From the NCBI GenBank assembly GCA_001466705.2, contig LATX02000023.1, positions 1 through 64,000 of the forward strand: a stretch of DNA of 64,000 bases, read 5' to 3'. Within the stretch, counting starts at the first letter, position 1, and every line of letters begins with the position of its first letter. The position numbers were made by a program, and so were the translations under genes. Below are positions 44,767 through 56,508 of the stretch, piece after piece. A model generated the notes under the pieces. The model saw only the letters and a list, made by a program, of their open reading frames with translations, searched no databases and was not told the origin of the DNA. This DNA comes from Moniliophthora roreri. Taxonomy: Eukaryota > Basidiomycota > Agaricomycetes > Agaricales > Marasmiaceae.

Positions 44767-46462
44767 ATGGTCCTCAAGCTCGCTTCCGCTCTTACCGTCG
44801 CAGCCGCCTTGCTTCCCCTCGTCAACGCCCATGGTCAACCCGCATACGTCGAAGTCAATGGCCAGCGTTATGATGCTCCCAATGTACGTCGTCGTCGTCG
44901 TCGTTCAGTTCGTCGGATCTAACGTGCGCCCATGTGTGCTATTTTTAGATTTACTACGACGGAGACTCAAAGAATGCCAACACTCCCATCCGCAAGACCT
45001 ACCGTTCCGACGCTGAGGCTTTTGTTTACCAGCAAGATTTTGCTGACAACAAGTGCGTAATTCCGACCTGTTTTGGTGGTGGAGATGGCGGTGTATACTG
45101 ACCGTGTGTCTTTTTTTTGTACCTTTACAGCAAGATGGCTTGTGAAGGCGCTGCCGGTGCCCCTGGTGTCATCAAGCTTAACGCTGGTGACTCCTTCACT
45201 TGGCGATGGGATGGCGCCACTCCTGAGCTTCAGAACGCTGGTTTTGGACAGAATTCGTGGGTGCACGGGTGAGTTGTTTCGGTAACATGTTTGCGGTTCG
45301 GCTAACCTGATGACGGCGGCTGTTTAGACAGGGAACGGTAGCTGATTACATTGCAGAGTGCACAAATGGTGATTGTCGCACGTTTGATGCTAGCCAAGCC
45401 GGTTGGAGCAAGCTCGACTTGTTCGGTATCGATATGGGCACTTCCATCACTCAGAAACTTCGTGATGGTCTTGCGAGCAAGCCCGAGCCCTACCGTGCTA
45501 CTCAGGGTGAATGGGGTTTGGCCAAGTTGATCGAGAGCGATTCCAAGTGGACTACTCAAGTTCCTTCCAACCTCAAGCCTGGTCAATACCTCCTAAGAAG
45601 CGAAGTACGTTATGATGTTTATTGACGTGTGGAATTATTGTTGACGCTTGGCATTTGACAGCTTATTGCACTCCATAACCCTCTCAAGGATGGTGACTCT
45701 ACCAGCGGTCCTCAGTTGTACGCTGCTTGCGCTCAGGTTGAGGTTGTCAACGGTGGTTCCGCTTCGTTACCTGGTGGTGTCAAGGCTGGAGAGTAAGTGT
45801 TTGATACCTATGAAGTATTATGTGTGTTTGTTGCTTATCGCTTTCTCCTTTCATGTAGGCTCTACCAGCCTTTCGGCGACTTTGCCCGGTACAACGTGAT
45901 CAACGGTGGTCCTTTCACTGACCCCGGCCCTGCTGTTTTGTCTTTGGATGGCTCCTCTTCCAACAACAATAACAACAACAACAACAGCGGTAACAACAAT
46001 GGCAACACCCAGACTGGAAACCAGGACTCCAACCAGAACGCCGGCACTGGCTCTGACAACTCGAACAACAACAATGGTGGTGCCACCACCGGTAACAACG
46101 ACAACAATGGTGGCGCCACCACCGGTAGCAACGACAACAACGGCGGCGACTACAACAACAACGGCGGCGAGAACAACAACAACAACGGCGAGAATAACAA
46201 CAACGGTGGCGAGAACAACAATAACAACGGTGGTGAGAGCAACGGTAACACCGACACCACTACCACCGACAATTCCAACAACGGCAACCAAACCGACAAC
46301 AACAACAACAACGGTTCCCCGGTTTCCACTGGCTCAAATGGTGCCACCTGCCGCAGACGTCGTTCCGTCAGCCGTCGTAGCACCAATTCTGGCCGTGCTT
46401 TCCAAAAGCGCGCTGTAGCTGCTCATGCTGCTGCCAGATATGCCAAGAGGAGCATTCATTAA
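44767..46462 (+). CDS. AA9-like lytic polysaccharide monooxygenase with Asn/Gly-rich and basic C-terminal tail
   Basis: AA9 enzymes are secreted copper monooxygenases that cleave cellulose and related glucans oxidatively. Exons 44,767-44,883, 44,949-45,052, 45,131-45,268, 45,328-45,604, 45,662-45,792 and 45,859-46,462 keep frame and give 456 residues. Signal peptide cleavage after ...PLVNA leaves His22 as the N-terminus, the copper ligand required by the family. The second ligand is probably His119 (NSWVHGQG) and the axial Tyr is Tyr232 (GPQLYAACAQVEV). GWSKLDLFGID and GQYLLRSELIALHNP are further AA9 hallmarks. Residues about 291-418 are almost only Asn, Gly, Thr, Asp and Ser. The last 38 residues are basic with KR sites (FQKR, YAKR) that a Kex2-type protease could cut. 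No CBM1 is present. Confidence 0.8.
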
Positions 46463-47380
46463 GTTGAATGATGGCCTCTTTTTGCTTTCCCCCTCGTTGG
46501 TATCTCGATATTAATGAGACTTGACGTCGCTGGTATTTTTGTCGTTTTACCTTACCGCCTAACCTAACTCCTATATTTCCTGCACGTTATCGACTCGACT
46601 CTTGCATACCCCTCATCTACTCCTCTTTTTTTTTTTATCTTTTTTTTATCTCATCTCGATTTTCCTCCTCTTTCTTCCTACTTTTTCTTGGGAGTTTGTG
46701 CAGCATTGTTGGCTCGTCTGGTCGTTGGATGCAGGTTTAAATAAGAATCGAGAAAGAATCGTCAATCATTTTTATCCGGATAAAATTGTTTGTTAAAATT
46801 TTTTTGGTTGTTATGTCCATCCACGATTTTGTAATGTTGTATATAGCTCTATACGTCCCCTTTTCCTCGCCCCTTTTTTTTTTTCTTTACCTACTTCTCA
46901 TGTGCCTAGTTTTTCTCCTCTGCGTGGAGCGAATTATTGCATTGGATTTTTGGATGAATGTTGTTGTGATTGTGATACTTGAGTGGAAGGTATTTTCGTC
47001 TGACGAGGTGGTTTATATACCTTTTTGTTGCTGTATCCTTCTTGACAACGGACAACGATCAACAAGTCATTGTCCATCTATCTATCATGATTTCGTCGTA
47101 CTCCCATCTATCCATCTATCATGATACATGATGCGTTATGGTCGCAAGTGGGGCATTCGAATCACTAGATTCTTTTTTTTTTTTTCCTTAGGTTGACAGG
47201 AAAGGATCAAAGATGTCGTTTTAGTATCTCGGAAAAAAAAAAAAAAGAAAAAGAAAAAAAGAGAAAAGAAAAGAAATGGAAGGTGAACGGTGGGATCCCC
47301 CGCCCCCCGCATAGTACCCATCTCTAAATACCTGCTCTAGTCAGCTTTCGGTATAACTTGGAACATGACAGTAGCAAGCA

Positions 47381-47413
<33 letters not shown>

Positions 47414-48401
47414 CGTGTGGTCACTGCTCACAAGACCTTTATCGCGATATTGGCAAGTTGCTTAAAGACAGACGTCGACTCTAGAAGCTCCGGCCAACAA
47501 CGGCTTCTTCGAGTCTCCACGAGGGGAGATTGCTTGCACCCTTCAAGTTTTTTTTTTTTTGCGAGTGTCCTTTGACAATAATGCCTCTCTCTCTCTCTCT
47601 AGGTCTCGATCTCGACCTCGACCTCTATCAAAGCAGGGAGGTTGGCGGTTGGCGACGGTTCAATGGGTAACGTACCCCGACCCCGAGCTTTATTATACAA
47701 TTGAATCTATTTTTATTTTACTTGTCGATGACGCCCGGAAACGGACCTGCTATCTCGTCAAGTCAACAGCAGCGTCCCTCCTTCTTGCTCCCAAATCGAC
47801 AGGAAGTGTTACTTAGCATATCGTAAGGATCGAGTGGACACCATCGACTGATTCCCTCCTCTACAGCCTGACGGCATTTTTTTTTTTTAAAAAATCCATA
47901 CCACATGGATTGGGATTCTTCCCTTCATCTTGTCAACTCCTGAAATTCCCCTCCCCCTCTCTCTCTTATTTGGAACCTTGGAAGCTCCGTCATTGACTCG
48001 CTTGCGTCGACACCACACGCAACACGAGGCTTCTAGTAAGTCATTACGGCATATTTGACAAGTTGATTCTCGCAAAAATTTTCAGATTCTCCTTCCTTCT
48101 CTATTCACTCTATTCAACGCAAATTGATGGGTTTCAGAGTCGGCTGTCTTTCAGCGGTGATTCTTTTGATGCGTTTAATCGCCGCCTCGACATGGTTGCA
48201 TATGGGTAGTTTGATGATGGAAAAAAAGCTTTTCATCAATACGCGTCTTCGACCGAGACGGTCTTTAGAGCCCGTATCGGACATTCGGGCAGGTTTATGT
48301 TGATCCGGGTTAGGGGGGGGGGAAGAAGATGAGCACTCGGTGCGAAGAGAGAAACGACGACGAGAGGGCCACAATTCCGATGCAAGCACAATGACAGGGG
48401 G
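46463..48401. other. Intergenic, with long homopolymers
   Basis: 3' flank of the AA9-like gene, then T-rich runs (the longest at about 47,383-47,413) and an A/G-rich tract near 47,230-47,280. A CT/CGAC microsatellite lies at 47,585-47,625. No gene is supported. The N at 48,402 lies only 8 bases before the next start codon, so some promoter sequence may be missing. Confidence 0.5.
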
Positions 48402-48410
48402 NCACAAAAA

Positions 48411-48969
48411 ATGAAGTTTGCAACGGCTATTACCCTTCTTTCCCTCGGTACACTCTCCCTCTCCCTCGCTGCTCCTTCTCAAAACGAAAAGCGTCAACGA
48501 GCGGCTGTTTATACACAATGCACACAACCCAACACTGTCGCTCTTACATTTGATGATGGTCCATGGTGGAATATGCAACAGATTAGTGATACCCTTACCA
48601 ATGCTGGCGGGAAGGGAACGTTCTTTTTCAGTTGCGTGTATATATATTGGCTTTTTGGCCTTTTCTCTCTCTCTCATACTGATGACGGTTCTAGACGGGA
48701 ACAATTGGGCATGCATTTACGATATGCAAGATCAAGTAAAGTACGCGTATAATGCAGGTCACCAAGTTGCTTCGCATACTTGGTCTCATTGGGATCTTGC
48801 AACTTTGGATTGGGATACGCGTATGTCGTTCGCGTTTTTTCTTCTTTTACACAAAAGCTGATCCCAAAAATCCCCCCCCCCCTTAGTCCATGATCAATTC
48901 TGGAAAGTCGAACGTGAGTGTTTTTCAAAAAAGAAAAAGCTGATACAAACGCGTGTTAGAATCTAACCT

Positions 48970-49002
<33 letters not shown>

Positions 49003-49709
49003 CTTCTGATGTGTATTAGTGGCGCTCCAGCGTATTGTCGGTGTTACACCGGCCTTTATGCGTCCTCGTACGTCAACAATTTCCCCTGTCCCTGTATTTT
49101 CCCTATTTTAGCTGAGGACTTGTCTCTATATTACATACAGCCTTTGGTTCCTATAACGACCTCGTTCAACAAGTTGCTGCTGTCCGTGGTCAGAGCCTCG
49201 TCAATTGGGACTTTGAGTACGTGTGTCCAACACATTCTTTCTTTTTGCATATTATATTCTCATAACACACGCGCACGCGCTTTATTAGCTCTCATGACGG
49301 CGATGACGTCCCTCCATCTGCATCTGACAGACTTGGCGCCTACGGACACTTGATCTGGGATATTCAACCCAACACGATCCTCGCTTTGAATCATGAATTC
49401 AACGATGATACTGCGTAAGTGAAAAAAAAAAAAAAACCCTAAATATCTTTTTTTTTTTTTTTTGATTTGATTGGGGGGCTAATGATAATATAGCCACGTT
49501 GTCCTCCCGCAAGTCGTCCAATGGTTAAATCAACGAGGATATAGGATGGTAACTGTCGCTGAATGTCTCGGTATGCAGCCTTATCAAAACGTTGGTTCAC
49601 CTCAACAGAACGATGTGAGTTGGTTTTTTTTTTTTTTTTTTTTAATTCTTGGCGCGATGATGGATTGATTTAATGGTTCGGTTGGTTATAGGGAAGCTGG
49701 CAATGTTAA
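48411..49709 (+). CDS. CE4 polysaccharide (chitin) deacetylase, copy 1
   Basis: CE4 enzymes remove N-acetyl groups from chitin or chitooligosaccharides using a metal held by an Asp-His-His triad. Exons 48,411-48,630, 48,695-48,820, 48,887-48,913, 49,020-49,067, 49,141-49,216, 49,289-49,414, 49,494-49,614 and 49,692-49,709 are in phase and give 253 residues. Motifs: ALTFDDGP (Asp48, Asp49), ASHTWSH (His101, His105), a RP-P-FGSYN segment, VNWDFDSHDGDD and ILALNHEF. There is a signal peptide and then a KR site (QNEKR) suggesting a short propeptide. The last exon is 18 nt and ends WQC. Exon structure matches copy 2 exactly, whereas copies 3 and 4 differ. Possible roles are wall remodelling or hiding chitin from host receptors (inference). 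Confidence 0.92.
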
Positions 49710-50152
49710 GAATGGACTTGTTGAAAAAAAAAAACTCACCCTCGTTTTTTTCTTGGACATTGGACACTCTTTCTTGGACTTTATTTTGTTTTTGGTGTGA
49801 CGGACCTTCCTTTTGGTTACGACTGTTGTCTGTGGATTAATTGTTGTCAATGTTGTTGCTGTTGTTGTTTACTAGGATCCCAAATGATTCAAAGTCACAT
49901 TTTTATTTGAGCAAGTTCCGGCATAATAGTCATTGATCCGCATGAGTACCCAATTGACGTGAATCCCCAATGTTCTGCCAGTTCTAAGGGAAAAAAAAAA
50001 AACAACTAAAAAGAACGCGCGAGTCAAATAATTAAGAATTAAAGTATCTAGTTTTGTCCGAGAGTGGGCGAGGTGTGGTAGTAAAGAAATGTTCGAGTAG
50101 CGATACGGGAGACTTTAAAAGTCTTTCGAGTCGAGAACAACCCCCCCCCCCT
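49710..50152. other. Convergent 3' flanks of deacetylase copies 1 and 2
   Basis: T-, A- and C-homopolymers are frequent. No terminator or other gene can be named. Confidence 0.5.
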
Positions 50153-51355
50153 TTAGCAGCGCCACGATCCCTTGGGTAGGTTAATTATATCAGCGTTCAT
50201 TCTTTCGCTTTCGGCAAGATATGAGGACTCACATCGTTCTGTTGAGGCTGTTCAATCCTCTGGTAGGGTTGTATACCCAAACAGTCAGCGACAGTGACCA
50301 TCTTATATCCACGCTGATTCAACCACTGGACGACCTGAGGAAGGATAGTGTGCCTATCAAAAAAGAGGACAAGTTCTAAACCGATCATGAGCCGAACAAA
50401 AAGACATACGCAGTCGGTTCTTTGACTTCATGATTAAGCGTGAGGATGTTATCGGGTCTAACGTCCCAGATCAGGTGACCATAATCGCTGAGCTGATCAT
50501 TGACGGTACGGGATGGATCGCCGGTAGCATCTCGGACGCTGTCAAGGATTGATGAATTTATCAGGGAGACGAGAGAAGAGGGGGGAGAGAAACGAACTCA
50601 AAGTCCCAGATGATGACGGATTGACCACGGGCAGCAGCGACTTGTAGAACGAGATCGTTGTATTCGCCATAAGCTGTATATTATATTATTATTATTAGTG
50701 AAATTAGAGAGCGGGAGGGGGGGAAAGATGGTGATACGTACGTGGGCGCATCATAGCAGGAGTAACACCAACAATTCTCTCGAGAGCCTCTAACCAGTAT
50801 GAGGGATTCATCAGAACGATACTGTCGACCTTCCAAAAAAAAAACGTGTCGAATTCCTTCTTACGTTCTACTTTCCACATTTCATCGTGAACTATAATAT
50901 TGCTATATGGTCAACCACGAAGGGGAAAAACAAAAAGTGAGATCAAAAAAGACTCACGTTGATCCCAGTTGAGCTCGGTGAGATGCTTATGCGCCGCTGT
51001 ATGAGAAGCGAGTTGGTGTCCTGACTGGTATGCACGTTTAAGGGGATCTTGATAGTTGTAGATGCAATCCCAGTTCTGGTAGTCTGGCCGTTTGTCATGT
51101 CAGTGTCCAGTAAATATAATATATCTAAAAATGGATATACGTACTGACGAAAAAGGTTCCCTTTGCTCCTGCATTATTCAAAGTGTTGACAATGTCGTCC
51201 ATGTACATGTATGGTCCATCATCGAATGTTAAAGCCACGGTGTTTGGTACGGTGCATTTGGTGTATACGGCAGCTGATTGTCTCTTGGCGTGATGTGGAG
51301 CAGCTAGAGCGCCGAGTGAGAGAGCAGAGACGATGGTGAGGGCGGATAACTTCAT
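50153..51355 (-). CDS. CE4 polysaccharide (chitin) deacetylase, copy 2
   Basis: Exons (complement): 51,145-51,355, 50,958-51,083, 50,865-50,891, 50,742-50,789, 50,598-50,673, 50,410-50,538, 50,233-50,353 and 50,153-50,170, giving 251 residues in phase. It has a signal peptide and a KR site (HHAKR). Motifs: ALTFDDGP (Asp45, Asp46), ASHTAAH (His98, His102), MMRPPYGEYN, IIWDFDS and ILTLNHEV. The segment after DFDS (VRDATGDPSRT) differs from the HDGDD/GDSAG forms of the other copies. It is convergent with copy 1 and shares all seven intron positions with it, so the pair arose by local inverted duplication. All metal and catalytic residues are present, so it should be active. Confidence 0.92.
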
Positions 51356-51476
51356 TTCGACAAGGGAGGGATGATAAAGAGAGTGTGGGGGAGAGGTTGG
51401 GAGGGGGGAAAGAAAAAAAAAAAAAAAAAGAGGTGATTGGATGAGAGAAGGAAAGGAAAATGAATTGCTGCATGGG

Positions 51477-51483
51477 TTTTATA
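51477..51483 (-). promoter_or_regulatory. TATA box of deacetylase copy 2
   Basis: TATAAAA on the minus strand, about 120 bp upstream of the ATG at 51,355. Confidence 0.5.
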
Positions 51484-51559
51484 ACGCGCCTTGACCGTGT
51501 TGTTCTGATCGCAATTTGTCGCTGATGACGAGATCGGAAAAAACGGCAAATTCACCGGC

Positions 51560-54500
51560 ATCTCCGTTTCTGGCCGTGTGCTCTCCTTACTGACGTTCAG
51601 TAATCGAAGTAGTGGTCAATCTACATATGGAAGACAGAAGTTATCAGATCCCGGGAACCATCCATGAAGCGATTACAGCGTTTTTTTGGAAAACCTTGTC
51701 CTCAAGGAAGGGAAAAAAAAACTATTTCCGAATGTTTTTTCAAAGTATCCGCGCAATAACATGAACGGAAAGCTTAGTCGGCAAGACCTCGGCCAGTGTC
51801 GCTTATGAGAACTTTCTGTGTTCGAGATTTGGATTCCGAAAACGCTGTGATTTGTTCGTTCTTCTATTCATTGATTGGCGTACATAATGAACGAACGGAC
51901 ATACAACGCCCGTTTCGGCCCGCGGGTTTAAGTAGATGCTTTTCCAGCAAGGCGCCAAAATGATTCGGATTACTGTAGTTCTGCGGCTGTGGCTGTCCAC
52001 TTGAAGCGCTTCTGCGGAGGCTATATGTAAAGTGAAAACCAAGATCCGCTGTACGTAGACGCTTTCTACGGGAACAGCATAGGGTAACCAAATCCTTTTT
52101 GCGAGCTGTACCTAGCGAATCCGAAATATTCTTCCCCTCCAAGACGATCACCAGGAGAACGGTAACCCGAGAGCGTGTCACATCCGATTTGTACACCCGA
52201 AGCACGGGCCAAAATTTTTGTCCGAACGGTCAAACGCGGTCCCCCCCCCCCAGCGCTTTCAGGGGTCCTTCACCAGGTAACCAGGTTCCCATACTTTTGT
52301 CATGACTTCAGACTTGGCATAAAGGAGAAAGCAACCACCCAATATGCCCGATGCATAGGAGAACCGGTGTGCTTTCTGAAGAGGGTAACTCGGCGGACCA
52401 CCTGAATCATGCGGAAAAAATTGACTCGGACTCCAATGGCCGTCTACTGGCAATGCCCCATAGACCCAACCCCTGGGCACACGGCACCAAGTAACTCCAT
52501 ATATACCGTCGGCGAAGGGAACTACACAGCCGGAAGGTTCACTCAAGCAACGCTTGAACAGAGCCGGTTCAAGCCCTGCGTCACCCAGTTCACACAAGGC
52601 TCAAAAAAATAGAATTTCCAATTCCGCACCCGTCACGCTCAGACCCATTGTTTCACAAGCGTTGTGTTAACCCAGTATGACACCATTTCGGGTGGCTCTT
52701 TCCGTTCTATACCACTCCCGTTCCTTTCTGCTTTTACTGTAAACTGACTATGCAATCTATATTAATCGTGCTACACTGGTACAATACAGACTCTCCAGCA
52801 CTGCTAATCCAACTGACCCTTGCTCCAAAGCCCTGCATGCCAACCATGAAACCACACATCACAAACCCGATCAGTAAATCATCAGCGTGGTGAAAGAGAA
52901 CATTGACGACAAAAGTATCACTACACCTGTTATGCTAAAGTGATTGCACAAAAGTCCTTGACAACCTTGACAACACACTGTCGGCTTCCCCTTGAGTGAG
53001 ACAGAGAGGCGCCAATTCCACCCCGTGTTGACGACGGCGCTCTGGATTGACCAGTACCAGCGTTTATCACAAGGCCATTAACAGGGAAAGATGAAGGTGC
53101 ACCGATTTGATGTATACCGTGAAACGAGATACCTAAGGACTGAAACAGACAGTGTTCGAACATGAGAACTTGCGGCATTGATGTCAACACACTTGAGGGT
53201 GGGTTTGATGAACTTGCAGTAATGATAACGCGGAGCCTGAGGAAGGTCTTAACAGCGATGGAGGTGTTGATGAGACGCTGGTCGAGCAGAAAGCAATTTC
53301 CATATTTTGAGGAATTGCTGGAGTTGAAGAACTTGATATGTTGTTGACAAGATGCGTGAGACTTGAAGACAAGCGCACCCCAGAGTGATAACTTGCCGTT
53401 TTCATGAGAAACCACTTGAGCGGGAAGATCGACATGGGTAACTTTGAGAATTTGCTGGACCAGACACATTAGAGTTGAAGCCGACGACACATCAAATTGT
53501 GAGCTTGACAATATGTTGAGGTTGATCAGTGTTCAGACACCTGAGACAAGAAGGCGACGGGGCTTGGGAACAACAACTTGCGAAGATGAAGCTGAACTTC
53601 TTGAGCATTCGGGAAGGGGAAACCATGCTTGAAGGTGAGCCGACTGACTGCGAAAAGTANAGAATGTCGGTCTGTATGAAACTCATCCTGCAAGGAAAAA
53701 CGCGGTCTATTCCCGGCTTTCCTGCTGCTAAACACTCTGGGAAGAGTAGCAATGTGGTATCCTGCGAATATCAGATATATACACCCTTCGAGATAGGACA
53801 GAAACCGCACTGACAGTGGAGGGAACCCGCCAATTGGGACCATGTCTTGCTGTTATCGTGTACTTGAACCAATCTTGACAGGTTAGCCCAGATTTCCGGA
53901 AGCATACCGTGCTTAGATATGAAGAGTTATCATCCAGTGGCATTCGGAGTGATATGACACACCGATGACATTGTGGAAGAGCGAAGAGTGAAAAAATTGA
54001 ACTCGGAATCCCAACCTGACATAAGCAGGTCACGCTTTCCTCTGCGCGCCGACGGGAGCAAAAACTCCTCTCCCAAGACGCGTCCCAATACATCACCAAC
54101 ACCAGTTAGAATTTCGCGGAAAGGTATGCATAATTTACAGAATAACCATAGAGCCAAATTTTCACTTATAATAGGCATTTAGGTCAAAACACCTCCGCTA
54201 CCACGACCACGACCAGCACCTGCAGCCTCACGTTCGGCGTTCTTCCTCTTCCCCTTTTCTGTAGCAATCAAACGGCCTGGGAACCCTGCCCTGTCATCAT
54301 TCTGTAACTGGGTGAGTTCGAAGCAGGCCCATTTAGCAACCGGACTCACGACTTCCATGGCACCGTCGACAGCTTCTTGCTCACCTGCATCCACCGTCGG
54401 GTACTACATATCATGAACTGTCACTGTTGAACACTTCACGCTCCCTTCCTGTGGGTGCTCATGCTCACCAACCCAATGTTCCAAGCGGTTTACGGAACTC

Positions 54501-55200
54501 CGGCTGACTTGCCCTGTAATTTGTTTTATCACTGGATGAGTTTTTGAAGCACGGTCTGAAGTTTTTCGATCATTCCGAGCAATTACCAACTGTTTTCATA
54601 CAAGGGCTGCTTTCCAGATCTTAGGTCGGGTATCAATTGGCTTTTGAGACAAGGCGTCTATTAACGTCTGGCCGTGTAGTAGTCATTCCTGTCACAAAAG
54701 CATAAGAATCGCGATCTAACGGGGCTTGGGCTTGGGCTTTGGGCTCCACTTTGGCTCCACGCCGAAGCAAGATTTACACGTGTACGGAAGGGAACCCGGT
54801 TGATCGTTAGCGTTACCACAAGTACGTTTGTGTCAGTCATAGAACAAGAGACTGACCACAAAGAGCAACTGCCTTCATCCAGCATCTTGCGCGATCTCGC
54901 GTTGGTTAGATGTACTATCGGTCCCTGGGGCCCCCTTTTTATGACGTTGATTAGGTAGCGTTATCGAACCGACGGTTGTGAGGGGAGCTCACTAGTGCTT
55001 CTTGTGCCTTATAGTGATCAAGATAATCTAGCCGCTGCCTGGTCGTCCGAATATCCATAGTCTCAAGTTATGACTTGAACGAGAACTTTGTCGATGCGGG
55101 TGTAAAGTGATCACGGACGTGGCGAATGGTATTCTCTGTATAAGATATATCAATAAATTACGCCCCTTGTCAGCCATTTTTTATTTTTTTTTTTCACTTT
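51560..55200. other. Long gene-poor interval, no gene assigned
   Basis: 3.6 kb with many short ORFs but no recognised domain. 53,150-53,600 has loosely repeated GAACTTGATATGTTG/GAGCTTGACAATATGTTG segments whose plus-strand frames read Leu-rich but carry stops. 54,179-54,394 (minus) encodes a 71-residue stretch ending AGRGRGSGG, without a clear upstream exon. 54,660-54,890 (minus) has an ankyrin-like LLRRGAKVEPK segment but with stops. An N lies at 53,660. Decayed genes are likely, but none can be delimited. Confidence 0.4.
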
Positions 55201-55210
55201 TTTTTATACA

Positions 55211-56133
55211 TCAAGCCTTTGCTTGCACAAAAAACCACGTAGCGGTAACCAACCCTCTTAGCATTGCTACGATTCCAAGGGCCGCGGCAGCTCCTGCGAA
55301 CCTGAGAACCGCCCCTCCAACGAAACCTCCAAAAATCAAGCTAATGATCGGGAGGGATTTGTTTATGACACTACGTCTATTGGCATTCATGAGTTCAACC
55401 CAAGCAGAGGTGAGTACCACTAGCGATATTCATATGTCAGTAACTCTCAAGGTCGGTCCCAAGCCCCTCCGAGTTACCACGTACACGATGTCCCGAATAC
55501 TGATGATCCCAACTTTTTGGCTTGGATACCTTGCATCCCAAGAGTGAAGGCGATAAGGCATAAAGAGGCGTATTGGGTGGTTGTATGAGCTTCCATGACA
55601 ATCACAGCGGCAATCACGGTCAATAAGGTCTGAATCCCTGATCCCAGAATCAATGATACTCTTTTCGAACCGAAATATCCGCCGAGATGAGCGCCAATGT
55701 TGAAGAATACTAATGAGGCGATGGCTATTTGATCCACTGGCCTGAAGGCGTGTTGTAGTCGTGAGGTGTGGGAAGGGATAGAGTTTGGGGTTGCGGTAAG
55801 GCGGGATAAGGCGAGAGATAGCTAGGTTGGGCAGTAAGCTCAAGCTCTCTAGTACCCTGGGCAGTAAAAAAAAATGACACCTGGAGTGAGTTGCCTGTTT
55901 GAAATCCGGCCCATACTGATAGCGTTGCATAGGATATAGCGTCCCTTTTTTTAGCCAATAAATTTTTTTTTTGGGATCGGTATTGCGAGACATACTCACA
56001 GAAACCCTGTTGTGAAGCTCAACACTGATAGAATCGGTATGACTGCCTCCGAGTTGATATCCTCGTTCAGTTTACGTTTCAGTTTTCGATTGGCAGGAGG
56101 TGAAGGGAGGAGTGGAGTGTCTTCTGCTGGCAT
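55211..56133 (-). CDS. DUF1275 (YoaK-like) multi-pass membrane protein
   Basis: DUF1275 proteins are integral membrane proteins of unknown function common in fungi and bacteria. Exons (complement) 56,000-56,133, 55,856-55,944, 55,485-55,736 and 55,211-55,419 stay in phase and give 227 residues. Family hallmarks: LSFTTGFLDAISYATL created across intron 1, VWAGFQTGNSLQ, DQIAIASLVFFNIGAHLGGYFG, LGMQGIQAKKLG and VVLTSAWVELM, with hydrophobic membrane segments between. The second intron (55,737-55,855) is my choice because it alone keeps DQIAIAS in frame; its boundaries are the least certain part. The gene lies inside the deacetylase cluster, with nothing else linking the functions. Confidence 0.82.
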
Positions 56134-56508
56134 CGTTGATGATGATGGTCGAGAGACAAAGAGTAGGACGGAACTTTAGGGCAGGTCATGTCGCGAGCTG
56201 CGGAATGACGCAAGGTCTGGCGTATAAGCTGACTGTATGAAATCTAGGAGATCAAGTAGTTGATTTATTATTAGCCTTGAAGGATAAATATAAAGACGTA
56301 TGGAAGTGTAGATAGAGAGGCAAACAGGTACAAAAGCATCGTGCAGAAGCCGGTCTATAAACCGTTTGTACTCATAATTCCGTCCGTCCGTTTCGTCCAA
56401 AGTAAGCCAAGGCTGCGAAAGCCAGTTTAAATACGTATAAAAGTCATGGTCCATTCGTAAAAGCATTTAATCAATCCGTGAATAAGGGAATTGAGAGTGA
56501 GAGTCCGT

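Noticed and set aside
45851..46418. Long ORFs on both strands over the AA9-like C-terminus
   Set aside because: They are by-products of AAC/GGC repeat codons in the Asn/Gly-rich tail; the spliced plus-strand frame explains the region.
52259..52597. 112-codon minus-strand ORF
   Set aside because: No domain, no plausible upstream signal or intron structure, and overlapping ORFs of similar length on the other strand.
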